Positions 1-5,980 of a stretch of DNA of 10,413 nucleotides are shown piece by piece. The notes under the pieces are model-generated. The model worked only from the letters and a program-made list of their open reading frames with translations, did no database searches and was not told the DNA's origin. Where the stretch lies: contig JAILBD010000100.1 in assembly GCA_024681275.1 (NCBI GenBank), positions 1 through 10,413 on the forward strand. Reading direction: 5' to 3'. The position numbers and the translations under genes were made by a program. The number at the start of each line of letters is the position of its first letter. The stretch's first letter is position 1. This DNA comes from Erysipelotrichaceae bacterium (GTDB lineage: Bacteria; Bacillota_I; Bacilli_A; Erysipelotrichales; Erysipelotrichaceae).

Positions 1-602
1 GTCTTGATCACTTCGATGCCGATCGAAGAACCCAGATTTGCCGGCTTGGCGATCAGCGGGAAGCCGATCTGCTTGGCCTGTTTGAAATAGTCATCGTAAT
101 TCTCATCAAAGTCCGAATTGTAGATGACGAAATGATCGACCATCGGGATGCCCTGCGCCTTGAAGACATCCTTCATAGCTGCCTTATCCTGGCCCAAAGC
201 TCCGCCCAGTACATCGCAAGAAGTGTAAGGGATGTCCAGCATCTGCAGGAAACCGGCTAAGGATCCGTCCTCAACATTGGTCCCATGAACGACCGGAAAA
301 GCCACATCGATCTGAACTTCCTTCTTGAAGATACCCTTGACCGGTCTGACCTTGACGCTGTTTCCGTCCTTGTAGATCGTGACCTTGCTCAGATGAGCGG
401 AAGGATCTTTGACGATATCGGAATAATTCGCCAGATCGAAGAGTTCATCTCCGATGTAAAACTCATTGTCCTTTGAAATGTAGATAGGAAGGACATCGTA
501 TTTTTCTGCATCCAAGGCATGTAAAGCCTGATTGGCTGATATGCAGCTGATCTCATGTTCGGTGGACTTCCCACCAAAGAATACTCCAACACAAATTTTC
601 AT
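1..602 (-). CDS. ddl: D-alanine--D-alanine ligase, N-terminal part (cut by left edge)
   Basis: This is a cytoplasmic ATP-grasp enzyme that joins two D-alanines to make the dipeptide used by MurF in peptidoglycan synthesis. The first 200 residues are present, and the family is usually about 300-370 long. Visible motifs are GGKSTEHEIS (residues 10-19, the family's GGxSxEHEvS), HGTNVEDGS (106-114), the DK pair at 139-140 that precedes the central domain, and KPANLGSSIG (186-195, ATP-grasp nucleotide-binding region). The omega-loop that separates D-Ala-D-Ala from D-Ala-D-Lac ligases lies outside the window, so depsipeptide specificity cannot be judged. The ATG at 602-600 gives the canonical Ddl start and is preceded by a weak GGTGA ribosome site. 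It follows the MurF-like gene after 23 nt, so it is probably in the same operon. A possible extended -10 lies in the gap. Function is confident. Confidence 0.95.
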   Translation of the reverse strand, partial: MKICVGVFFGGKSTEHEISCISANQALHALDAEKYDVLPIYISKDNEFYIGDELFDLANYSDIVKDPSAHLSKVTIYKDGNSVKVRPVKGIFKKEVQIDVAFPVVHGTNVEDGSLAGFLQMLDIPYTSCDVLGGALGQDKAAMKDVFKAQGIPMVDHFVIYNSDFDENYDDYFKQAKQIGFPLIAKPANLGSSIGIEVIK

Positions 603-611
603 AACGTCACC

Positions 612-620
612 ATTTTAACA
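612..620 (-). promoter_or_regulatory. Possible extended -10 promoter for ddl
   Basis: The minus strand reads TGTTAAAAT here, a TGn extended -10 with five of six -10 bases matching TATAAT. No convincing -35 hexamer is seen at 16-18 nt. A start site would fall near 605, only a few bases before the ddl ATG at 602. The same nonamer precedes the lipoprotein gene. It could be chance in a short AT-rich gap inside an operon. Confidence 0.3.
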
Positions 621-625
621 CTTTT

Positions 626-2185
626 CTATACATTAAAAGCATCAGGAAGATCGTTTTCCAAAAGGATCGTATCTTTGACGGAAAGATTCCTGTAAATATA
701 GTCAAAAGCCTCCCTGACAGTCCTGAAGACCAGGATATCCTCTTCATTGAAACCGCTGTCCGCCAGACCCTGCCTGATGGAAACCGTCTGCTTCTCTCCG
801 ACCAGGATCACCAGATCCGCCTTATCGATCATATAGGCGCCGAATTCCCTGTTGATCTCGTCTTCTTTCTCGCCCAGATCGATCATGCCAGGTGTCACGA
901 TGACTCTTCTATATGGCATCATCGACAGGACATCCAGAGCCATCTTCGAACCGACCGGATTGGAATTGAAGGCGTCATCAATGAACGTGAAACCATTGAT
1001 CTTCTTGACCTCGAGTCGGTGTTCCACCTGTGAGATGTTCTTCACATTCTTCACGATGTCCTTCAGATCGATCCCCATCTCCAAAGCGATCGCAATGCCG
1101 ATGAGGATGTTGGTGATATTGTGTCTTCCCAGCAGAGAAGTCGTGAACCTGTAGTTCCGGCCATCGATCCTGACCGAAAATTTGGAACCGTCCTTGCTGT
1201 AAACGATGTTCTCAGCGACCAGATCGGCGTCCTTGTTGTCGATACCGACAGAGACGACCTTGCACTTATTGTGGATCCTGTATCCGGCGATGTATTCATT
1301 ATCGAGATTGATGAAGCCGACACCATCCTGTGGCAGCTTTTCGATCTCCTGCATCTTCTCTCTGATGATGTTGTCCATATTGCGGAAGGTGTTCAGATGC
1401 TGGGGACCGATGGAAGTCACGACACCGTACTTCGGTCTGACGAAATCCATCAGATATGTGATGTCTCCCACCTTGTCAGCGCCCATCTCACAGACGAAGA
1501 CCTCGTGGATCGGTTTCAGCATCTCCCTCACCGTCCTGGTGATGCCCATCGGCGTATTGTAGGAAGCCGGCGTGATCAGCGTGAACCTGTTTTCACCGAT
1601 GATATCATTGACGATGTTCTTCGTGGAAGTCTTGCCATAGGAACCGGTGATGCCGATCTTGAGCAGATGATCATCCTCTTCCAGGATCTTACGCGCTTCA
1701 TTTTCATAATGCTTCTTGATGCCCTCTTCGATCGGATATGTGATCAATGCCATCGGATAGATCATCAGGTAAGACATGATGATGCAAAGCACAGCCAACA
1801 CATCAGCCGGCATGATCTTTCCCAGCAGGATGAAGGCAGACATCAGGATGCAAAGGACGACGATCTGTCTCTTGACCCTGGCCGTCACGACTAGGTCCTT
1901 GACATAGACCTTTCCACTCTCTTTCCAGATCGCAAAGATCGCAAAAGCAGCCGAAAGCAGGATAGTCAGGACATTGCTTCTGATCAGGGTACCGACCAGC
2001 AGGATGATGATCGAGAAGATCAGCGCATAGGAAAAAGAGATGTTCCTCTTATTGAAAAGCCACTTGGAATAGCGGTAGAGTTCATAGCGATTCTGCTGAA
2101 ACATCTGCAGGGCGATCTTGCAATAGACAAAACTCAAAGAAAGGTAGACCGCCAGATATAACAATGTGATCAGAAATTCCGACAT
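626..2185 (-). CDS. Membrane-anchored MurF-like Mur ligase
   Basis: This is a Mur-ligase family protein (519 aa) most like MurF, which adds D-Ala-D-Ala to UDP-MurNAc-tripeptide. Residues 1 to about 150 hold roughly five hydrophobic segments (about 3-22, 52-69, 72-88, 106-123, 127-150). The ligase core follows. It has a P-loop TGSYGKTST (180-188), CEMGADKVGDI (232-242, matching the MurF EMGA region), LLGRHNITN (351-359), EHRLE (388-392) and DDAFNSNP (403-410, equivalent to the MurF DDxYNANP). The usual MurF N-terminal uridine-nucleotide-binding domain (SxDSR, GxxxDGH-type motifs) is not present. The ATG at 2185-2183 shares its A with the TGA stop of the hydrolase (TGATG), with AAGGAG 9 nt upstream, so translation is probably coupled. 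Ddl follows. The ligase assignment is firm. Whether this is the cell's main MurF or a specialised paralogue is inferred only from neighbours and motifs. Confidence 0.88.
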   Translation of the reverse strand: MSEFLITLLYLAVYLSLSFVYCKIALQMFQQNRYELYRYSKWLFNKRNISFSYALIFSIIILLVGTLIRSNVLTILLSAAFAIFAIWKESGKVYVKDLVVTARVKRQIVVLCILMSAFILLGKIMPADVLAVLCIIMSYLMIYPMALITYPIEEGIKKHYENEARKILEEDDHLLKIGITGSYGKTSTKNIVNDIIGENRFTLITPASYNTPMGITRTVREMLKPIHEVFVCEMGADKVGDITYLMDFVRPKYGVVTSIGPQHLNTFRNMDNIIREKMQEIEKLPQDGVGFINLDNEYIAGYRIHNKCKVVSVGIDNKDADLVAENIVYSKDGSKFSVRIDGRNYRFTTSLLGRHNITNILIGIAIALEMGIDLKDIVKNVKNISQVEHRLEVKKINGFTFIDDAFNSNPVGSKMALDVLSMMPYRRVIVTPGMIDLGEKEDEINREFGAYMIDKADLVILVGEKQTVSIRQGLADSGFNEEDILVFRTVREAFDYIYRNLSVKDTILLENDLPDAFNV

Positions 2186-2940
2186 CAGTAATCACTCCTT
2201 AAGAAAGCATCCAGGACCAGACAGAAACGCTGCGCCTGATGGAAATAGGCATAATGATCATCGTTCTCAAAGATGACCAGAGCCGCATCCGGCATCAATT
2301 TTTCCATCATCTTGCCCTTTTCGAGAGGCGTTGCATCATCATTCTCTCCAAACACCAGCAAGGTTTCAGTCCGGATATCAGGCAGCAGATCCTTCAGATC
2401 TTCATTGACGACCTTCACAAAAGTCACCCGCATGACGCCATCCGCATTGCGGTAATCCTCACTGCCGGCATTCTTCATCAGCCTGTCCCTGTATTTTTCA
2501 AACGGCTTGAGACTCAGGATCTTCTTGCCCAGTTTATAGGTGTAGACTCTGGCATAGTAATCCAAGCCTCTCTCATCTCTGATCCCGGCAGCGCCCGTCA
2601 GACACATCTTGTGAACAGGATACTGATGCGCGTAGCGAAGAGCGATACGGCAACCGAAAGAATGGGCAATGATGATCGGATCCTCGATCTTCTTTGTCTC
2701 GCAGAAATGGCGCAGGAAAAGACAGTAGTCATTGGTATCCCACGGCTGAGGCGGAAGACCTGTCTTTCCGAAACCCGGCATATCCAGATTGTATACAATA
2801 AAATGGCTCTTCAGGAATTCTCCGATAAAAGCCATCATTTCCGTATTCTGACCCCAGCCATGAAGCAGGATCACCTTGCGACCCTTGCGGCCATACTGTT
2901 CATAGTGGAGTTCTATTTCATCAAGCAGCATCTGGCTCAT
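2185..2940 (-). CDS. Alpha/beta-hydrolase fold protein
   Basis: A 251-aa alpha/beta hydrolase without signal peptide, so cytoplasmic. The oxyanion-hole HGWG is at 27-30. The nucleophile elbow AHSFG is at 92-96 with Ser94 as predicted nucleophile. An acidic residue in GENDDATP (Asp201 or Asp202) and His229 in the DDHY stretch complete a plausible triad. The DMPGFGKT stretch (53-60) is typical of the epoxide-hydrolase/esterase/peptidase-like group. A cap-like helical insert (about 115-185) separates the two parts. Length fits single-domain members. The start ATG overlaps the histidine kinase stop by 4 nt (ATGA), and its own stop overlaps the MurF-like start, so it is embedded in the envelope operon. 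Substrate cannot be told from sequence. Context suggests a cell-wall or lipid intermediate, but this is inference. All three catalytic residues appear intact. Confidence 0.88.
   Translation of the reverse strand: MSQMLLDEIELHYEQYGRKGRKVILLHGWGQNTEMMAFIGEFLKSHFIVYNLDMPGFGKTGLPPQPWDTNDYCLFLRHFCETKKIEDPIIIAHSFGCRIALRYAHQYPVHKMCLTGAAGIRDERGLDYYARVYTYKLGKKILSLKPFEKYRDRLMKNAGSEDYRNADGVMRVTFVKVVNEDLKDLLPDIRTETLLVFGENDDATPLEKGKMMEKLMPDAALVIFENDDHYAYFHQAQRFCLVLDAFLRSDY
2195..2200 (-). promoter_or_regulatory. Ribosome binding site of the MurF-like gene
   Basis: AAGGAG on the minus strand, inside the last codons of the hydrolase gene and 9 nt before the ATG at 2185. It supports this start and independent re-initiation at the TGATG junction. 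Confidence 0.75.
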
Positions 2941-4289
2941 GCTTCAATTATACTCTTTTTGCTGTTCTTTTTCTTTGGAGCTTTCTTCATCTTCCTGGTC
3001 GTATAGATCCTGAAGATCACGCCATCCGCCAGATTCTCGCCGGTCACGTTGTAGCCATAAGTCTCAACGACCTTCTTGACGATCGAAAGGCCCAGGCCGA
3101 ATTTGCCCTTCGTTCCCTTTTCGTAAGGCTTGAACAGTTTATCGAGACGGTCCGCCTCCAGATTCTCTCCGTCGTTGTAGACTTCGAGCAGACCATCCTG
3201 CAGCGTGATGACGATCCTGCTGGAAGCATAACGCAAGGCATTGTCCAGAAGGTTTTCGATGACGACGCGCCAGGGCTCCTCTTCCCCGTGGAAATAGACG
3301 TCCTCATCCAGTTCCGTGATGATCTTGACATCACTGCGGATGACTGAGGCAGCCAGGATGGCCTTCTGTATGACAGGCGTCATCTCCAGATTGAGGATGT
3401 TCGGATCGTTGTCGACCAGGTAACCCATCTTGTTGTAGGTGATCAGGGAATAGACCTTTTTCTCCAGTCTGTCGGCATTCTCGATGATGACATCGACGCT
3501 CTTCTCCAGGGTGTCATAAGGATAGATGCCGTCTTTGATCGACTCCGAATAGGATTTGATCGTCGCGATCGGCGTCTTCAGGTCATGGGAGATGTTCTGT
3601 ATCATCTCGTCACGGATGTGCTGCTGCTCGGAAAGCTCCTCGTTCATGCTGACAAGGGCTTCGGCCATCTCACCGATCTCATCGTAACGATGCACATTCA
3701 AAGACGCCTTTTCACCGGCTTTGATCCTGTTGATATAGCTGATGATCTGATCCAGAGGACGGATCAGGGAAAAGATCCAGATGACGATCAGTCCGATCAA
3801 CCCAAAGAAGACATAGAACGTGATATTGATGACACTGTTTGACAAAGCGGACCTGAACTCATCCCGGAAATTGTTCTTGATGATGGAGATCAGCCTGTAT
3901 TCATCCTTATCGCCAAAAGTGACGATCGAATAGACAATCGTATTTCCGTCGTGTTCAAATGAACTGTCAATGGTCCCTCCTTCCGGTTCCGGATCGATAT
4001 GCGCCAGGATATCGCCGTAATTGTCTCCCAAGGAATTGAGATAACGTCCGGAATCGGCATTATACACAAAGTGCATGACATTGGATTCGGACGAGAAGTT
4101 CCGGGTCTCCAGGTACTCGATCTGAGAACGGTGGATAAAAGCGAACATCTGTGAGTTGACGAAGATATCGATGTTCCTGTTGAGATAGACAAAAACGAAA
4201 AACAGCAAAAAAGCACCCGTAAAGAATACGATGGTGAAGAATTGCTGAATGAGCGTGAAGTTGCTGAGCCAGATCCTGATCCGTTTCAT
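2937..4289 (-). CDS. Sensor histidine kinase, CssS-like
   Basis: A membrane sensor kinase (450 aa) of the OmpR-partner class. TM1 is about 13-36, an extracytoplasmic sensor domain about 37-150, TM2 about 152-174, then HAMP (about 175-222) and the dimerisation region. The H-box NISHDLKTP has the phospho-accepting His235. The N-box ENLLDNALRYA is at 345-355, the F-box LFKPYEKG at 385-392 and the G2 box GKFGLGLSIV at 395-404. The G1 region reads YNDGENL (371-377), a degenerate form also seen in CssS. The stretch from the H-box through SIKDGIYP and the following helix closely resembles Bacillus CssS as I remember it, while the sensor domain is not recognisable. After the ATPase domain there is a lysine-rich tail (about 430-447). 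The start overlaps the response regulator stop by 4 nt (ATGA), and the stop overlaps the hydrolase start likewise. The signal sensed is unknown. Confidence 0.93.
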   Translation of the reverse strand: MKRIRIWLSNFTLIQQFFTIVFFTGAFLLFFVFVYLNRNIDIFVNSQMFAFIHRSQIEYLETRNFSSESNVMHFVYNADSGRYLNSLGDNYGDILAHIDPEPEGGTIDSSFEHDGNTIVYSIVTFGDKDEYRLISIIKNNFRDEFRSALSNSVINITFYVFFGLIGLIVIWIFSLIRPLDQIISYINRIKAGEKASLNVHRYDEIGEMAEALVSMNEELSEQQHIRDEMIQNISHDLKTPIATIKSYSESIKDGIYPYDTLEKSVDVIIENADRLEKKVYSLITYNKMGYLVDNDPNILNLEMTPVIQKAILAASVIRSDVKIITELDEDVYFHGEEEPWRVVIENLLDNALRYASSRIVITLQDGLLEVYNDGENLEADRLDKLFKPYEKGTKGKFGLGLSIVKKVVETYGYNVTGENLADGVIFRIYTTRKMKKAPKKKNSKKSIIEA

Positions 4290-4939
4290 CCTAACCTGTA
4301 TCCGAAACCATAGATCGTCTGAATGTTCATATCCGGCATCTTCTTCCTGAGCCTGCGCAAGGTATCATCGACGACGCGGTCGGAACCATAGTAGTTCTCA
4401 TCCCAGACCTTCTCCAGGATCTGCTCCCGCAAGAAAGCCGTGCCGCGGTTCTTGACGAACAGCATCAGCAGATCGAATTCCTTGGTCGTCAGCTCGATCT
4501 GTTTCTTGCCCTTCGTCACGCTGCGCTGATTCTCGTCGATCTCATAGCCATTGATCTCGATCTTGTCATCCTCCTTGTAGACCCTGCGGATGATGTTGTT
4601 GACACGCAAGACCAGTTCCTTGGGTGAAAAAGGTTTGGTGATATAGTCATCAGAACCCTTCTCCAGACCGATGATGCGATCGAATTCCTTGTCTCTTGCC
4701 GACATGAAAACGACCGGAATATTGGCATTCTTTCCTTTGATCATTTCGATCAGATCGAAACCGGATTTGTCATCCAGCATGATATCCAGGATCCAAAGAT
4801 CGCAATAATCATCGATATGCGAATAGGCTGAATCGAAAGTCGTATAGGAATTGACGACATAGCCTTCTTTCTCCAGATAGGATCTGACCAGTTCATTGAG
4901 ATCTTTTTCATCTTCTACGACATTGATGATCTTTTTCAT
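4286..4939 (-). CDS. OmpR-family response regulator, CssR-like
   Basis: A 217-aa two-component transcription factor. The receiver domain (about 1-120) has acidic residues Glu9/Asp10, phospho-acceptor Asp52 in LDIML, Ser80 and Lys102 (TKPF). A winged-helix DNA-binding domain (about 127-217) has the recognition-helix region DRVVDDTLRRLRKKMP and the closing wing TIYGFGYR. The LWILDIML, GLEKGSDDYITKPF and DRVVDD...RKKMP stretches closely match Bacillus CssR as I recall it, which responds to secretion or envelope stress and activates htrA-type proteases. No protease is in this window, so the regulon here may differ. The ATG at 4939 gives a normal receiver start and has only a weak AGAG-like ribosome site. 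A perfect TATAAT lies 8 nt upstream. Its stop overlaps the kinase start (ATGA), so kinase translation is probably coupled. Confidence 0.95.
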   Translation of the reverse strand: MKKIINVVEDEKDLNELVRSYLEKEGYVVNSYTTFDSAYSHIDDYCDLWILDIMLDDKSGFDLIEMIKGKNANIPVVFMSARDKEFDRIIGLEKGSDDYITKPFSPKELVLRVNNIIRRVYKEDDKIEINGYEIDENQRSVTKGKKQIELTTKEFDLLMLFVKNRGTAFLREQILEKVWDENYYGSDRVVDDTLRRLRKKMPDMNIQTIYGFGYRLG

Positions 4940-4947
4940 ATAACTCT

Positions 4948-4953
4948 ATTATA
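4948..4953 (-). promoter_or_regulatory. -10 element upstream of the response regulator operon
   Basis: A perfect TATAAT on the minus strand, ending 8 nt before the ATG at 4939. There is no good -35 at 16-18 nt (TTATCG is the best, 3 of 6), which suits a promoter needing an activator such as autoregulation by the response regulator. A start site near 4941 would leave almost no leader. It lies in the tail of the preceding terminator hairpin. Confidence 0.45.
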
Positions 4954-4957
4954 AATC

Positions 4958-4988
4958 AAAAGGCCGTCCCCGATAAGACAGCCCTTTT
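4958..4988 (-). terminator. Hairpin terminator after the lipoprotein gene
   Basis: On the minus strand AAAAGGGCTGTC and GGACGGCCTTTT can pair over about 11 bp with one bulged G and a loop of about eight bases. It begins one base after the TAG stop at 4990. The 3' arm ends in TTTT but the tail then reads GATTTATAAT, so the U-tract is short and termination may be leaky into the two-component operon. Confidence 0.6.
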
Positions 4989-4989
4989 A

Positions 4990-5880
4990 CTATTCAAAGA
5001 AAATATCTCCCAGTATCTTCAAAGCCTCATCACGCGAAACAGTATCGCCCCTGTCCAGTACGACATAGACATCATAGTAGAACTGATCATCAAAGATGAG
5101 TGCGTAGATGTTTGAAAACTCGCTGCCGTTCTCCCCTGTCGATTCATAGGTGTAGTAAGAGAAGCCGTTCTTGAGGATCTTTACATCCTCCACGTCTTTG
5201 AATACGAATTCATGCAGGGATGCATCATCGTATCCGGATTCAACGATCGACTGATGGTCGATGGAATTCGTAAAGATCAGGATCTTGCTGGCGGCATCGA
5301 CGACTCCGTATTCGTATTCCTCATAAGGATACTCTTCAAATCTCAGATCGCCAGGTGTCGTGATGACCATATTCCGGTAACGAAAAACATCATCTTTCAC
5401 TTCCGGCATCTCGACGATTGCTTTCGGATCGATCGTGATCCCCAGGACGATATCTTTGACTTCCTGCATCAGTTCTTCAGATACATCATCTGCATAGAAA
5501 CGGCCGGCGACCTGGTAATAATAGTAGGCATTGTCGACGATCCTGATCAAAGTGCCGCTATCCCCTTGCGCATAGAGGACTTGCGCATCATCCTTGATCT
5601 CTTCTGCACTGATCAGCTTTTTCAGGTATTCTTCGCCGCTCAGCGTATTGCCATCTTTTTGAGAACGCGTGATGGACACTTCGACCTGTTTTTCATCGTT
5701 ATACAGCGAGAACCAGTCAGCATCGACCTCTTCGCTCTGATAGCCCACTTCAGAAGGATATTCGATCAGCAGATTGTCATACAAGACCGATTCGCTCTTC
5801 TTTTTGGCAGTTTCAGAGCTGCAGCCAAACATGGACAAAACGATCAGAAGATTCAAAATTGAGATAAACGGTTTTTTCAT
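4990..5880 (-). CDS. Predicted lipoprotein with two similar domains, function unknown
   Basis: A 296-aa secreted protein. The N-terminus has MKK, a hydrophobic core and Cys20 after SMFG, an acceptable lipobox, so it is probably diacylglycerol-anchored on the outer face of the membrane. After a short Ser/Lys linker two domains follow, about 33-150 and 166-295. Each opens with a beta strand of the type NLLIEYP / NMVITTP, contains aromatic-rich strands (NAYYYYQVAGRFY; FDDQFYYDVYVVL) and ends with an acidic helix (SEELMQEVKDIVLGI; SRDEALKILGDIFF). This looks like an internal duplication with a PsbP/DUF1795-like outline, though I cannot name the family. The start is supported by AAGGGG 10 nt upstream. 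It lies between two hairpin terminators and so is probably transcribed alone. Its position before an envelope-type two-component system makes it a candidate sensor accessory, which is inference. Confidence 0.8.
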   Translation of the reverse strand: MKKPFISILNLLIVLSMFGCSSETAKKKSESVLYDNLLIEYPSEVGYQSEEVDADWFSLYNDEKQVEVSITRSQKDGNTLSGEEYLKKLISAEEIKDDAQVLYAQGDSGTLIRIVDNAYYYYQVAGRFYADDVSEELMQEVKDIVLGITIDPKAIVEMPEVKDDVFRYRNMVITTPGDLRFEEYPYEEYEYGVVDAASKILIFTNSIDHQSIVESGYDDASLHEFVFKDVEDVKILKNGFSYYTYESTGENGSEFSNIYALIFDDQFYYDVYVVLDRGDTVSRDEALKILGDIFFE

Positions 5881-5904
5881 ATCAAAAGATCCCCTTCAAT
5901 CTGG

Positions 5905-5913
5905 ATTTTAACA
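5905..5913 (-). promoter_or_regulatory. Extended -10 promoter of the lipoprotein gene
   Basis: The minus strand reads TGTTAAAAT (TGn plus five of six -10 bases). No -35 is seen at normal spacing. A start near 5898 would sit just ahead of the AAGGGG ribosome site at 5891-5896. The promoter lies after the cdaR terminator, which supports a separate transcript. Confidence 0.45.
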
Positions 5914-5943
5914 CAGAACCGTCAGCCTCATATCCTTTATGAA

Positions 5944-5973
5944 TAAAAAGAGATATGACTTTCATCATATCTC
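5944..5973 (-). terminator. Intrinsic terminator after cdaR
   Basis: On the minus strand GAGATATGA and TCATATCTC form a perfect 9-bp stem (5965-5973 with 5950-5958) around a six-base loop, followed directly by TTTTTA. It starts 7 nt after the cdaR TAA stop and ends the cdaA-cdaR unit. Confidence 0.85.
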
Positions 5974-5980
5974 CTGGATC

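Noticed and set aside
1..602. A vancomycin-resistance (van) cluster, suggested by a two-component system beside a D-Ala ligase
   Set aside because: No VanH, VanX, VanY or VanT homologue is present, the regulator pair is closer to CssRS, and the visible Ddl motifs are those of an ordinary ligase. The specificity loop lies outside the window, so this is not fully excluded.
1121..1894. A long plus-strand reading frame (257 codons) opposite the MurF-like gene
   Set aside because: Its product is rich in Asp, His, Gln and Val with no recognisable fold, as expected for an antisense shadow of GATC/ATC-rich coding sequence. The minus strand has clear MurF motifs.
626..2185. A poly-gamma-glutamate synthase (PgsB/CapB), which is also a membrane-anchored Mur-ligase relative
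   Set aside because: The P-loop and downstream motifs follow MurF (GSYGKTST, DDAFNSNP), several membrane segments are present instead of one, and no capsule genes such as pgsC/A are nearby.
2947..2952. A perfect TATAAT on the minus strand 6 nt before the hydrolase start
   Set aside because: It lies in the AT-rich codons of the kinase tail, has no -35 or TGn extension, and would start at the ATG itself. Likely chance.
2239..3006. A long plus-strand reading frame (255 codons) opposite the hydrolase and the end of the kinase
   Set aside because: No known motifs, no ribosome site of note, and full overlap with two well-supported genes joined by a 4-nt overlap.
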